DNA of 64,000 bases from Gordonia rubripertincta (GCF_038024875.1 NZ_CP136136.1:372001-436000), one strand, 5' to 3'. Numbered from the stretch's first letter, positions 43,950 to 54,392 are shown. Made by a program: numbers and translations. Notes: generated by a model not told the origin, from the letters alone.

Positions 43950-44442
43950 TGCTGATACTGTTCGGCGCTCATCAACGCCGGCGGGATCTGTTCCTCCTCG
44001 TCGGTCGAGCTCGCGGTGATCCCGTCCATGAGCTCGATAGCTTTTCCCATGATCTCTTGAATGGCTTCGGCCTGTTCAACCTTTTTACGTAGCCGTTGAT
44101 TCTCCGCGCGTAACCGCGCTAACTCGGCTCGTTCCTGAGCATCCACCCGTGATCCTTTCGACTTCTGGGCCGCCGACACCATCGACGCCTCAAAGTCTCC
44201 CCGACCACGAGCCTGCAGCCAGCCCCGCACCGTCGCCCGGCACAGACCATGCTCCCGGAGCAGCCGCGCACGGCCACCGCGTTCGACCGTCGCCGCGTCC
44301 CACAACTGCAGGAACTCGACCTTGAAACCCAACGGATAGGACCGCTGCCCTCGCGGAGTTCGGCCTACCTCGACACTGATCGTCATCACTCATTCCGTCC
44401 CCCGCACACCCCGCCAGGTGTCTCACGAACAGCCTGACAGGA
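42902..44442 (-). mobile_element. IS3-family insertion sequence
   Basis: About 1.5 kb with two overlapping ORFs in -1 relation (orfA 44389-43922, orfB 43949-42900). End sequences are TGTCTGAGACA near 42904 and, read inward from the other side, TGTCAGGCTGTTCGTGAGAC. They share TGTC and TGAGACA elements but do not form a clean inverted repeat, and no target duplication is visible, so the exact ends are uncertain. Both ORFs are intact. Confidence 0.8.
43922..44389 (-). CDS. IS3-family transposase OrfA (HTH protein)
   Basis: A 155-residue protein with an HTH (YPLGFKVEFLQLWDAATVERGGRARLLREHGLCRATVRGWLQA) and a C-terminal leucine-zipper-like coiled coil (AELARLRAENQRLRKKVEQAEAIQEIMGK). It binds the IS ends and, when fused to OrfB, forms the transposase. 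Confidence 0.85.
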   Translation of the reverse strand: MMTISVEVGRTPRGQRSYPLGFKVEFLQLWDAATVERGGRARLLREHGLCRATVRGWLQARGRGDFEASMVSAAQKSKGSRVDAQERAELARLRAENQRLRKKVEQAEAIQEIMGKAIELMDGITASSTDEEEQIPPALMSAEQYQQWLQRKGLS

Positions 44443-44456
44443 TGCGCATCGACGGG

Positions 44457-44481
44457 GCGGGTTTACGGAAAAAGGGGTGGG
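44457..44481. terminator. Right arm of the split terminator
   Basis: Complement of 42859-42884 with a few mismatches; see that entry. It begins 13 bases past the NMO stop codon on the minus strand. Confidence 0.55.
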
Positions 44482-44493
44482 CCTGCGGGTGGG

Positions 44494-45630
44494 TCAGCGA
44501 AGCGTCTTGTTCATCCGGCCGACGGCCTCCTCGTACTCGCTGACGAGGTCGGCGATGAGGTCGGCGACCGGGGTGATCGCGTTGCAGCGTCCGACGATCT
44601 GGCCGGCCGGCATGGCGACGACGTCGGGGTTGTCGGCCGCGGAGATGCGGGCGTGCGCCTCGGCGACGAGCAGGTTCTGCAGCGGCATCGGCAGCGGATC
44701 GGGAGCGTTTTCGGCGTCCCACGCGTCGGTCCAGGCCGTCTTCAGTAGGCGCGCAGGCTTTCCCGAGTAGATACGACGACGCACCGTGTCCCTCGAAGTC
44801 GCCTTGAGCAGCGCCTGCTGCACGGTCGACGGCTTGTCCGAGCCCTCGGGTACACCGAGCTTGTACTCGGCGGCGGTCAGCCAGTACGTCCCCATCCACA
44901 CGCCCTGCGCACCGAGCGCGATCGCGGCGGCGATCTGGCGACCGCTGCCGACGCCGCCGGCCGCGAGCACCGGCGCGGTGTCCCCGACCGCGTCGACGAG
45001 TTCGGGCCACAGGATCATCGAGGTGACCTCGCCGGTGTGGCCGCCACCCTCGTAACCCTGGGCGATGACGATGTCGACACCGGCCTCGACATGGTGCAGC
45101 GCATGGTCTTTCGCGCCCGCAAGAGCCGCAACCAGCACGCCGTTGTCGTGCGCGGTCTGGATGACGTCCGACGGCGGCGAACCGAGGGCGTTCGCGATCA
45201 GCTTGATCTGCCCGTACTTACGACGGTGCTCCATCGCCACGTCGACGTGCGAGCGGGCCACCGAGTGCAGCCAGCCCAGCACGCCCGCATTGACGCGTTC
45301 CTCGCCGGGCAGCGGCGGGACGCCGAGGTCGTCGAGAGTGCGCTCCACGAACGCCCGGTGCTCCGGCGGGATCATCGAGTCCAGGTCGACCTTCGAACCC
45401 TCGGTGGGGATCTTGGCGGGCATCACGATGTCGACGCCGAACGGCTTGCCGTCGGTGTTCTCGTGCATCCATTCGAGGACCTCGTCGAGTTCCTCGGCCT
45501 CGTTGAACCGCACGCAACCGAGTACGCCCAGGCCGCCCGCGCGGCTGATCGCCGCCGCGACGTCCTGACTCGGGGTGAACCCGAAGATCGGGTACTCGAT
45601 GCCGAACTTGTCGGCGAGTTCTGTACGCAT
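44494..45630 (-). CDS. Nitronate monooxygenase family FMN enzyme
   Basis: A 378-residue TIM-barrel flavoprotein of the NMO/2-nitropropane dioxygenase family. Seen are FGFTPSQDVAAAISRAGGLGVLG at the start, IAQGYEGGGHTGEV (flavin phosphate loop) and AAGGVGSGRQIAAAIALGAQGVWMGT. Family members oxidise nitronates, but others act in steroid catabolism (IpdC-type), and the fadD19 context suggests the latter kind of role. It lies 52 bases behind fadD19 on the same strand. The substrate is unknown. Confidence 0.8.
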   Translation of the reverse strand: MRTELADKFGIEYPIFGFTPSQDVAAAISRAGGLGVLGCVRFNEAEELDEVLEWMHENTDGKPFGVDIVMPAKIPTEGSKVDLDSMIPPEHRAFVERTLDDLGVPPLPGEERVNAGVLGWLHSVARSHVDVAMEHRRKYGQIKLIANALGSPPSDVIQTAHDNGVLVAALAGAKDHALHHVEAGVDIVIAQGYEGGGHTGEVTSMILWPELVDAVGDTAPVLAAGGVGSGRQIAAAIALGAQGVWMGTYWLTAAEYKLGVPEGSDKPSTVQQALLKATSRDTVRRRIYSGKPARLLKTAWTDAWDAENAPDPLPMPLQNLLVAEAHARISAADNPDVVAMPAGQIVGRCNAITPVADLIADLVSEYEEAVGRMNKTLR

Positions 45631-45682
45631 CTGCTTCTTCTCGTTTCCGGCGCCCTACAGCGTCTCTGTCAGATTTTCGGCG

Positions 45683-47308
45683 CTACAGCGCTTCGTCGGC
45701 GGGTCGTTCGGCGGTGACCGACGCGCCCCAGCGATAGTCGGGTTTACCTGCGGGTGAACGCTTGATCTCGTCGACGAACCAGACACTGCGCGGGCACTTG
45801 TAGCCGGCCAGTTCCTTGCGGACGACGTCGTTGAGACTCTCCAGGGTGGGGCGGGCCCCGTCGCGCGCGGCGATCACCGCGGCCACCCGCTGACCCCAGC
45901 GGTCGTCGGCCACACCGACCACCACGGTGTCGAAGACGTCCGGATGCGCCTTGAGCGCGCCCTCGACCTCCTCCGGGAAGACCTTCTCGCCACCGGTGTT
46001 GATCGACACCGAACCGCGGCCGAGCATCGTGATGCTGCCGTCGGCCTCGAGCACCGCGTGGTCACCCGGCAGCGAGTAACGCACACCGTGGAAGACCTTG
46101 AACGTCTTCGCCGACTTCTCCGGATCGTTGTGATAGCGCAGCGGGACATGGCCGGACCGCGCCAACACCCCGACCTCGCCGCTGCCCGGTTCCACCGGCG
46201 TGCCGTCCTCGCGGAGGACGTGGGTCTCGCTGTCGGCGTTCACACGCGGGCCACCGGTGTGCGGCGTGCCCTTCGCGACGATGCCCAGACCGCCGAAGCC
46301 GGTTTCCGACGAGCCGATCGCGTCGACGATCACCGCGTTCGGGAATCGTTCCAGGAACTGCTCTTTCACGCTCGGTGAGAACAGGCAGGCCGACGAGGCG
46401 ATCGAGACGACACTCGACAGGTCGTACTCCTTGCCCTGCCCGAGGGCCTCGACCATGGGACGCCCCATGGCATCTCCGGTGATGAACACGACGTTGACCT
46501 TGTGGCGTTCGACGATCTCCCAGGCCGACGACCCGCTGAATTCGGGGTACACCACGGCTTTTCCGCCGGCGAACAGCGACTGGAAGATCGCCCACTGCGA
46601 GCCGCCGTGGATGAACGGCGGGATCGGGTACCGCACGAGCTGGCCACCCTCTGCCCCGGTCTTCGCGAGGTGCCACTCGTCGGGGATGGGTTCGCTGGTG
46701 TACCAGTCGATTCCGCCGCCGAGGACGCGCCACACGTCCTCCTGTCGCCAGACGACGCCCTTCGGTTTCCCGGTGGTTCCGCCGGTGTAGAGCATGTACA
46801 GGTCGTCGTTCGACCGCTCCTCGAAGTCGCGTTCCGACGACGACTCGGCGATGGCGTCCTCGTAGCGGATGGCTTCGCCGTGACCCTCGCAGCACAGGTC
46901 TTCCGACGTCCCGTCCTCGATGGCGATGCGGGATTCGATCGTGGGCGATTTCGGTAACGTGTTGCACACGCGCGGCGAGTAGCGGCGCTCATGGATCAGG
47001 ACCTTCATCCCGGAGTCGGTGAAGATGTGCTCCAGTTCGGCCTCGACATAGCGGTAGTTCACGTTCACCATGACCGCGCGGGCCTTGAAGATCGCGATCA
47101 TCGACTCGACCGACTCGATGGTGTTTCTGCTGTACAAACCCACCCGGTCGCCGGGCTGCACCCCCAGCTCGCGGAGCTGGTGGGCAAGCGCGTTGGATCG
47201 CGCCTCGAGCTCCGCATACGTCCGGCTGCGGTCGCCTGATTCCAGCGCGACGCGCTCGGGAACCAGGTCGACGGCATGCTCGATGAGATCGGCGATCGTA
47301 TAGGCCAT
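45683..47308 (-). CDS. fadD19: Steroid side-chain acyl-CoA synthetase FadD19
   Basis: A 541-residue adenylate-forming ligase. Motifs are LYTGGTTGKPKGVVW, GSSETGFGG, SLPGDHAVLEADGSITMLGRGSVSINTGGEKVFPEEVE and the catalytic-Lys end KRSPAGKPDYRW. FadD19 activates long sterol side-chain acids and in Rhodococcus is needed for C24-branched sterols. The divergent echA19 and shared KstR-like box match Rv3515c-Rv3516. ATG 47308 starts the conserved AYTIADLIE. Confidence 0.9.
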   Translation of the reverse strand: MAYTIADLIEHAVDLVPERVALESGDRSRTYAELEARSNALAHQLRELGVQPGDRVGLYSRNTIESVESMIAIFKARAVMVNVNYRYVEAELEHIFTDSGMKVLIHERRYSPRVCNTLPKSPTIESRIAIEDGTSEDLCCEGHGEAIRYEDAIAESSSERDFEERSNDDLYMLYTGGTTGKPKGVVWRQEDVWRVLGGGIDWYTSEPIPDEWHLAKTGAEGGQLVRYPIPPFIHGGSQWAIFQSLFAGGKAVVYPEFSGSSAWEIVERHKVNVVFITGDAMGRPMVEALGQGKEYDLSSVVSIASSACLFSPSVKEQFLERFPNAVIVDAIGSSETGFGGLGIVAKGTPHTGGPRVNADSETHVLREDGTPVEPGSGEVGVLARSGHVPLRYHNDPEKSAKTFKVFHGVRYSLPGDHAVLEADGSITMLGRGSVSINTGGEKVFPEEVEGALKAHPDVFDTVVVGVADDRWGQRVAAVIAARDGARPTLESLNDVVRKELAGYKCPRSVWFVDEIKRSPAGKPDYRWGASVTAERPADEAL

Positions 47309-47319
47309 GGCTCCAAAAT

Positions 47320-47333
47320 TAGAACGTGTTATC
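47320..47333. promoter_or_regulatory. KstR-like box between fadD19 and echA19
   Basis: TAGAACGTGTTATC keeps AACnnGTT and differs from TnnAACnnGTTnnA only in the last base. It lies 12 bases from the fadD19 start codon, between the two divergent genes. Confidence 0.8.
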
Positions 47334-47370
47334 GTTCTGGGCAAGTGCGGAATATGACCGGGAGACAGCG

Positions 47371-48192
47371 ATGACCACAGCCACCCCCACCGAGTCCGTC
47401 ACCGACAAGGCTCCCGAGTGCCTCGTCGAGAAGCGCGGACACATTCTCATCGTCACGATGAACCGTCCGGAGGCGCGTAACGCGCTCTCCACCGAGATGA
47501 TGCGGATCATGACCGAGGCCTGGGACCAGGTCGATTCCGACCCCGACATCCGGGTCGCGATCCTCACCGGTGCAGGCGGATACTTCTGCGCCGGCGCCGA
47601 CCTCAAGAGCATGAACAAGAACGCCCCCGGCGACACCGTCGACTCCGGCGCCTGGAACCCCGCGTCGTTGCCCGCCCTGCTGAAGGGCCGGCGCCTGACC
47701 AAGCCGCTCATCGCCGCGGTCGAGGGCCCGGCCATCGCCGGCGGCACGGAGATCCTGCAGGGCACCGACATCCGCATCGCCGGTGAGAGCGCGAAGTTCG
47801 GTGTCTCCGAGGCTCGTTGGGGCCTCTACCCGATGGGCGGCAGCGCGGTTCGCCTCGTCCGGCAGATTCCCTACACCGTCGCCTGCGACATCCTCCTGAC
47901 CGGTCGTCACGTCACCGCACGCGAAGCCCTCGAGTACGGCCTGATCGGGCACGTCGTCGAGGACGGCAAGGCCCTCGACAAGGCGCTGGAGCTCGCCGAG
48001 AAGATCGCCGCCAACGGCCCGCTCGCCGTCCAGGGCATCCTCAAGACCATCCGCGACACCGAGGGTCTGCACGAACTCGACGCCTTCGAGCTCGACGCCA
48101 AGGTCGGCGTCGCGGTCTTCAAGTCGAAGGACGCCAAGGTCGGCCCCCGCGCGTTCGCCGAGAAGCGCACCCCGGAGTTCACCGGCGAGTGA
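47371..48192 (+). CDS. echA19: Enoyl-CoA hydratase EchA19
   Basis: A 273-residue crotonase-fold enzyme. GYFCAGADLKSM forms the first oxyanion-hole strand and AIAGGTEILQGTDIRIAGESAKFGVSEARWGLYPMGG the second, with the active-site Glu region. It hydrates sterol side-chain enoyl-CoA. ATG 47371 has GGAGA upstream. The divergent fadD19 and the KstR-like box support a sterol role. Confidence 0.9.
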   Translation: MTTATPTESVTDKAPECLVEKRGHILIVTMNRPEARNALSTEMMRIMTEAWDQVDSDPDIRVAILTGAGGYFCAGADLKSMNKNAPGDTVDSGAWNPASLPALLKGRRLTKPLIAAVEGPAIAGGTEILQGTDIRIAGESAKFGVSEARWGLYPMGGSAVRLVRQIPYTVACDILLTGRHVTAREALEYGLIGHVVEDGKALDKALELAEKIAANGPLAVQGILKTIRDTEGLHELDAFELDAKVGVAVFKSKDAKVGPRAFAEKRTPEFTGE

Positions 48193-48208
48193 CGACCACC
48201 GACCGCCG

Positions 48209-49210
48209 GTGAGAATCCACACCGCACTCTTCGGTCCGCAGCAGGCGGCCGAACGCACCCGGGCACTGCGGGACGTCGGAGTCGACGGGGTGTTCACGTT
48301 CGACGGCCCGCACGACGTCTTCAGTCCACTGTTCGGCGCGGCCGGCGTCGACGACGTCGCGCTGATGACCAACGTCGCGATCGCGTTCCCGCGCAACCCG
48401 ATCACGGTCGCCCATCAGGCCAACGATCTCCAGCTGCTCAGCGGCGGCCGGTTCACCCTCGGCCTCGGCACCCAGATCCGCCCGCAGATCGAGAAGCGGT
48501 TCGGGGTGCCGTTCGAGCGCCCGGTCGACCGGATGGTCGAGTTCGTCTCCGCGCTACGCGCGATCTTCGACTGCTGGCAGAACGGCACCCGCCTGGACTT
48601 CGACGGCGAGTTCTACCGGCACCGCCTCATGACGCCGATGTTCAACCCGGGACCGAATCCGTACGGGGTACCGCCGATCTTCGTCGGCGCTCTCGGGCCG
48701 CGGCTGACCCGCGCGGTCGCCGAACACGCCGACGGCCTGCTGGTCATGCCGTTCACCACCGACCGTTTCGTCCGCGAGTCGATCCTGCCGCGTGTCGATG
48801 CCGGACTGTCGGCAGCGGGGCGTCGTCGTGAGGACTTCACGGTGGTACCGGAGATCATCGTGGCCACCGGTCGAACCGACGAGGAATTCGAGACCTCGGT
48901 CGACGCGGCCCGGCGCCTGCTGTCGTTCTACGGCTCGACGCCCGCCTACCGGCCGGTGCTCGAGATGCACGGTTACGGCGATCTGCAGACCGAACTCAAC
49001 CTGCTGTCGAAGCAGGGCCGCTGGGCCGAGATGGTCCGACTCGTCGACGACGAACTCCTCGAACTCATCGCCGCCCACGGCAGCCCCCGCGACGTGGCTG
49101 CGACGATCCGCGCACGATCGCACGACATCGCCACGGATGTCGCCATCTACCAACCGTTCCCGCTCGCCGACGAGACACTCGCGGAGATCATGGACGGCCT
49201 CGACGAGTAG
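48209..49210 (+). CDS. LLM-class F420-dependent oxidoreductase
   Basis: A 333-residue luciferase-like TIM-barrel protein (MTNVAIAFPRNPITVAHQANDLQLLSGGRFTLGLGTQIRPQIEKRFG), the signature of the F420-dependent LLM group. GTG 48209 is 17 bases after echA19, same strand. The reaction is unknown; the cluster suggests a redox step on a sterol-CoA or its ring. Confidence 0.82.
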   Translation: MRIHTALFGPQQAAERTRALRDVGVDGVFTFDGPHDVFSPLFGAAGVDDVALMTNVAIAFPRNPITVAHQANDLQLLSGGRFTLGLGTQIRPQIEKRFGVPFERPVDRMVEFVSALRAIFDCWQNGTRLDFDGEFYRHRLMTPMFNPGPNPYGVPPIFVGALGPRLTRAVAEHADGLLVMPFTTDRFVRESILPRVDAGLSAAGRRREDFTVVPEIIVATGRTDEEFETSVDAARRLLSFYGSTPAYRPVLEMHGYGDLQTELNLLSKQGRWAEMVRLVDDELLELIAAHGSPRDVAATIRARSHDIATDVAIYQPFPLADETLAEIMDGLDE

Positions 49211-49219
49211 CAGCCGCCC

Positions 49220-49287
49220 AGGATCGCTACTTCCGTTCCAGGAGCACTACCTCGTACCAGCGCTCCTGTGGTGCAAGTAGCGATCCT
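49220..49287. terminator. Bidirectional terminator between convergent LLM genes
   Basis: AGGATCGCTACTT (49220-49232) and AAGTAGCGATCCT (49275-49287) are perfect 13-base complements; an inner AGGAGC/GCTCCT pair shortens the loop. The stops of the two genes are at 49210 and 49295. Confidence 0.8.
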
Positions 49288-49294
49288 TCCGCGA

Positions 49295-50332
49295 CTACAC
49301 CAGCGTCGCCAGCTCCCGGATGGTGTCGGTGTCGCGCGCGGTGACCATCAGCATGGTGACGCCCGCGGCCTCCCACTCCTTGATCTGTGCACGGACCTCG
49401 TCGGCGGTACCGACGAGCATCGTCTCGCGGACCATCTCGTCGGGCACCGCGGCCATCGCCTCGGCCTTCTTGCCGCTGAGGAACAGACTCACGATCTCGT
49501 CGACCGCTTCGCCGTAACCCATCCGCTTGTACAGCTCGGCGTGAAAGTTCTTCTCCTTGGCGCCCATTCCGCCGACGTACAGCGCGGTCGAAGGCCGGTA
49601 GCGTTCGATCGCCGACGCGACGTCGTCGGTGATGACGACCTGCACGGTGGCGGCGACCTCGAAGTCCTCACGGCTGCGGCGGGCGCCCGGGCGGGCGAAG
49701 CCCTCGTCGAGCCAGGAGTTGTACTGATCGGCGAGTCCGAGGCTGAAGAAGATGGCCAGCCAGCCGTCGGCGATCTCGGCGGTCTGTGCGACGTTCTTCG
49801 GACCTTCGGCGCCCAGCCAGATCGGGAGGTCGGCGCGCAGCGGATGCGTGATCGGCTTGAGCGGCTTGCCGAGTCCGGTGGCACCGGGCGCGTCTGCGGG
49901 ATAGGGCAGCGGGTAGTGCGGCCCGGCGTTGGTCACCTTGTCGGTGCGGGCGAGGACGTCACGCACCACCTGGACGTATTCGCGGGTGCGGGCAAGTGGT
50001 TTTTCGAACGGTTCGCCGTACCAGCCCTCCACCACCTGAGGCCCGGAGACACCGAGTCCGACGATGTGCCGGCCGTTCGACAGGTGATCCAGCGTCAGCG
50101 CGTGCATCGCCAGCGACGTCGGCGGACGCGCCGACAGCTGGGCCACCGCGGTACCCAGCCGGATGCGTGACGTCGCCGCGCCCCACCACGCCAGCGGTGT
50201 GTAGGCGTCCGATCCCCAGGACTCCGCGGTGAACACCGCGTCGAACCCGCATTCCTCCGCGACCGCGATCAACTCCGGCGCGTTCGGGATCGGATCGGCA
50301 CCCCAATATCCGAGTTGCAGACCGAGCTTCAC
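49295..50332 (-). CDS. LLM-class F420-dependent oxidoreductase (Rv3520c-like)
   Basis: A 345-residue LLM flavin/F420 oxidoreductase. GLQLGYWGADPIPNAPELIAVAEECGFDAVFTAESWGSDAY at the start and TAVAQLSARPPTSLAMHALTLDHLSNGRHIVGLGVSGPQVVEGWYGEPF are standard LLM blocks. It is distinct in sequence from the convergent LLM gene at 48209. It is divergent from the DUF35-ltp4-ltp3 operon, with a KstR box between, matching Rv3520c-Rv3521. Confidence 0.85.
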   Translation of the reverse strand: MKLGLQLGYWGADPIPNAPELIAVAEECGFDAVFTAESWGSDAYTPLAWWGAATSRIRLGTAVAQLSARPPTSLAMHALTLDHLSNGRHIVGLGVSGPQVVEGWYGEPFEKPLARTREYVQVVRDVLARTDKVTNAGPHYPLPYPADAPGATGLGKPLKPITHPLRADLPIWLGAEGPKNVAQTAEIADGWLAIFFSLGLADQYNSWLDEGFARPGARRSREDFEVAATVQVVITDDVASAIERYRPSTALYVGGMGAKEKNFHAELYKRMGYGEAVDEIVSLFLSGKKAEAMAAVPDEMVRETMLVGTADEVRAQIKEWEAAGVTMLMVTARDTDTIRELATLV

Positions 50333-50396
50333 TCCACTCCCCTCTCGCCGGGCCGTCGGGAATCTCGCGGCCTGACATGCATCTTGTGTCCAATAC

Positions 50397-50410
50397 TAGA
50401 ACGTGTTCTA
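50397..50410. promoter_or_regulatory. KstR box between LLM and DUF35-ltp4-ltp3
   Basis: TAGAACGTGTTCTA has perfect palindromic arms around a GT centre and full consensus match; it ends 15 bases before the DUF35 gene ATG. Confidence 0.92.
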
Positions 50411-50424
50411 CTCAAGTTGTGAGC

Positions 50425-51468
50425 ATGAGCGTAACGTCTCCCGCCGCCGGCAACCCCATCGCCAGTCCCGTTGCCACGGTGCCCGAGCCGAAGTCCCCGA
50501 TCCTGACCGCTCCCCTGATCAACTCCTTCGACTACACCCGGTCACTGGGCCCGGTGCTGAGCCAGTTCGCGCTCGCACTGCGCGACGGCCGGATCGTGGG
50601 GTCGAAGGGCAGCGACGGCAAAGTGTCTGTGCCGCCGGTCGAATTCGATCCCGTCACCGGACGGCCGTCGACGGAGATCGTGGAGGTCTCGACCGTCGGT
50701 ACCGTCACCAGCTGGACCTGGCACGACGACCCGGTGCCGGGGCAGCCGCTGGACAAGCCGTTCGCCTGGGCGCTGATCAAACTCGACGGCGCGGACACCG
50801 CGCTGCTGCATGCGATTTCGGTCGACTCGCCGTCGGACATCTCGACCGGCCAGCGTGTACACGCGGTGTTCTCCGCGGCACGGATCGGCCGCATCGACGA
50901 CATCGCGTACTTCGCGCCGGGTGAGAACACCGATGCCGCACCGGAGAACACCGCCGCGGCACCGAAGGGCGCCGACACCGGCCTCGTCGTCATCCCGACC
51001 CCCGTCCGGACCGAGATCACGCACTCCGCCAACGAGGAGGAGTCCGTCTACCTCGAGGGGCTGAAGGCAGGCAAGCTGATCGGCACCCGGATCGGTTCCG
51101 GCGTCGACGAGGGTCGCGTCTACTTTCCGCCCCGCGGGGTCAGCCCCGCCGACGGGTCGCCGGCCGTCGAACGCGTCGAACTCGCGCACACCGGCATCGT
51201 GACGACCTTCTGCATCGTCAACGTGCCGTTCCAGGGGCAGCGGATCAAACCGCCCTACGTCGCGGCGTACGTGCTCCTCGACGGCGCTGACATCCCCTTC
51301 CTCCACCTGATCCTCGACTGCGAGGCCGCCGACGTCCGAATGGGCATGCGCGTCAAGGCCGTCTGGCTCCCCGAGGACGAGTGGGAGTACTCGATCGGCA
51401 ACATCAGCCACTTCGCACCCACCGGCGAACCCGACGCCGAATACGAGACCTACAAGGATCACCTCTGA
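50425..51468 (+). CDS. Two-domain DUF35 (OB-fold) partner of Ltp3/Ltp4
   Basis: A 347-residue protein made of two DUF35-like halves (about 25-170 and 195-335). Each half has G-R/K-I/L-V/I-G..., VSVPP/VYFPP, a STVGTVTSWT / AHTGIVTTFC strand, ALIKLDGAD / VLLDGAD and a GQRVHAVF / GMRVKAVW strand. In ordinary DUF35 proteins a four-Cys zinc ribbon precedes the OB fold; here the matching positions are Gly and Ser, so the ribbon is lost in both halves. Position matches Rv3521. DUF35 proteins support thiolase-like aldolases, and two such genes follow. Confidence 0.82.
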   Translation: MSVTSPAAGNPIASPVATVPEPKSPILTAPLINSFDYTRSLGPVLSQFALALRDGRIVGSKGSDGKVSVPPVEFDPVTGRPSTEIVEVSTVGTVTSWTWHDDPVPGQPLDKPFAWALIKLDGADTALLHAISVDSPSDISTGQRVHAVFSAARIGRIDDIAYFAPGENTDAAPENTAAAPKGADTGLVVIPTPVRTEITHSANEEESVYLEGLKAGKLIGTRIGSGVDEGRVYFPPRGVSPADGSPAVERVELAHTGIVTTFCIVNVPFQGQRIKPPYVAAYVLLDGADIPFLHLILDCEAADVRMGMRVKAVWLPEDEWEYSIGNISHFAPTGEPDAEYETYKDHL

Positions 51469-52516
51469 TGACACTGCCGCCGATCGCGATCATCGGGTTC
51501 GCCCACAGCCCCAACGTCGAGGGAACCCACGGCACCACCAACGGTGTCGAGATGCTCATCCCCTGCTTCGACAAGCTCTACGCCGAACTGGGTATCGCCC
51601 GGACCGATATCGAGTTCTGGTGCAGCGGATCATCGGATTACCTTGCCGGACGCGCTTTCTCGTTCATCTCTGCGATCGACTCGATCGGCGCGATGCCGCC
51701 GATCAACGAGTCCCACGTCGAGATGGACGGTGCCTGGGCACTGTACGAGGCCTGGGTGAAGATCGCCACCGGCGAGGTCGACCTCGCCCTGGCCTATGGC
51801 TTCGGCAAGGCCTCCGCGGGTAACACCGACCAGACCCTCGCCTTGCAGACCGACCCCTACACGGTCGCGCCGCTGCACCCGGACGCCCGGTCGCTCGCGG
51901 CACTGCAGGCACGGGCCGGCATCGAGGCTGGGACCTGGACCGAGGCCGACATGGCCGCGATCGGCGCCCGCACCTCCGGCGGCTCCGTCGACGAACTGCT
52001 GGCGGCCGGCTACGTCGCGAATCCCCTGCGCCCTCACGACATCGCGCCGTACACCGATGCGGCCGCCGCGGTCGTCATCGCCAGTGAACGCAAAGCCCGT
52101 GAGCTGGTGGCCAACCCGGCATTCGTCACGGGTTGGGACCACCGCATCGACACCCCGAACTTCGGTGCCCGGGATCTCACCGTCTCGCCGTCGACGAAGC
52201 TCGCCGGTGACACCGCGTTCGGCGATGCGAATCGCGCCGTGGACGTCGCCGAGATCCACGCGCCGTACTCCCACCAGGAGATCATCGTGCGCAACGCCCT
52301 GGAGCTCCCCGATTCGGTGCGGATCAACCCGTCCGGCGGCGCGCTGGCCGGCAACTCGCTGTTCTCGGCCGGCCTACAGCGCATCGGCTATGCGGCCCAC
52401 GAGATCCTCAGCGGCAATGCCGGGACGGCCGTCGCCCACGCGACGAGTGGTCCGCTGTTGCAGCAGAACATGGTGGTCACCCTGAGCGCTCAGAACAATG
52501 CGGGAGGCGGAAACTG

Positions 52517-52517
<1 letters not shown>
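51468..52517 (+). CDS. ltp4: Steroid side-chain lyase Ltp4
   Basis: A 349-residue thiolase-fold protein (SCP-x type). It corresponds to Rv3522/Ltp4, which together with Ltp3 is needed for C24-branched sterol side chains in Rhodococcus. Seen are AIIGFAHSPN, DIEFWCSGSSDYLAG and INPSGGALAGNSLFSAGL. The nucleophilic Cys of thiolases at the usual mid-domain site is missing (ESHVEMDGAWALYEA), which fits a retro-aldol lyase. TGATG couples it to the DUF35 gene. Confidence 0.88.
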
Positions 52518-53695
<1,178 letters not shown>

Positions 53696-53702
53696 CCAGT
53701 GT

Positions 53703-53745
53703 TTCGTAGCATTCATACGCGCTATGTGCGTATGAATGCTACGAA
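53703..53745. terminator. Perfect 18-bp bidirectional terminator hairpin
   Basis: TTCGTAGCATTCATACGC (53703-53720) pairs exactly with 53728-53745; the loop is GCTATGT. The right arm includes the stop codon of the CMD gene. It lies between convergent ltp3 and the CMD gene. Confidence 0.88.
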
Positions 53746-54392
53746 GCCGGTTCCGGCAGAGCACAGGTCGCGCCGTCGGACATTCCGGTGGGACGGACGC
53801 CCAGTGACTGGTTGAGCCGTGCCCGTTGGTTTTCCCAGGCGACGGTCATCGCCAGTTCGACGATCTGCGTCTCCGTGAGGTGTTCAGCGAGGCGCCGTCG
53901 CAGGTCTGCCAGGTCGTCGCCCACCGCCGGGGTCAGGGTCATCGCCTCGGCGTAGGCGATGACGAGTTTCTCGATCTCGCTGTAGGCCGCCGAGTCCCGG
54001 TATCGCGGCAGATCCCGGATCTGCTGCTCGGTGACGCCGGAACTCGTCGCCAGCACCGAACCGATGTCGAGGCAGAACTCGCAACTCACCATCCCGGCGG
54101 CCTTCAACTCGGCGAGATCCTTCAGCTTCGGGTCCATCTTGTTGGACAGCAGCATGGCGGTCTCCACCCCGACCGTCGCCCCGGCCAGCAGCGGACGGCG
54201 TCCGATGTGCCGGATGAGGTCGGTGCGGTGCCGTTTCGCCTGCCCGAACGCGAAGATGAAGTGTCGGATTCGATGTAGCGCCCGCATACCCGTCCCTCCC
54301 ATCGGCGTCGGCGGCTGCGCATGCCGCGCAACCCAGTATGTGACCGGCAGCGCCATCGCGGCCAGCCCCTCGGCGTCGAATCTTCTGGCCAT
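53739..54392 (-). CDS. Carboxymuconolactone decarboxylase-family (AhpD-like) protein
   Basis: A 217-residue CMD-domain protein. The CxxC is in GMVSCEFCLDIGSVLA, followed by a distal His-poor helix; ELKAAGMVSCEFCLD and LTETQIVELAMTVAWENQRARLNQSLG are standard. AhpD-like proteins are thiol-dependent peroxidase partners, though many are of unknown function. ATG 54392 starts MARRFDAEG; the frame upstream is open but runs across the terminator of the SnoaL gene and is rejected. Confidence 0.78.
   Translation of the reverse strand: MARRFDAEGLAAMALPVTYWVARHAQPPTPMGGTGMRALHRIRHFIFAFGQAKRHRTDLIRHIGRRPLLAGATVGVETAMLLSNKMDPKLKDLAELKAAGMVSCEFCLDIGSVLATSSGVTEQQIRDLPRYRDSAAYSEIEKLVIAYAEAMTLTPAVGDDLADLRRRLAEHLTETQIVELAMTVAWENQRARLNQSLGVRPTGMSDGATCALPEPAS

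Noticed and set aside
42902..44442. Exact IS ends and target duplication
   Set aside because: End motifs share TGTC and TGAGACA but do not align cleanly, and no matching 3-5 base flanks were found, so no attachment repeat is claimed.
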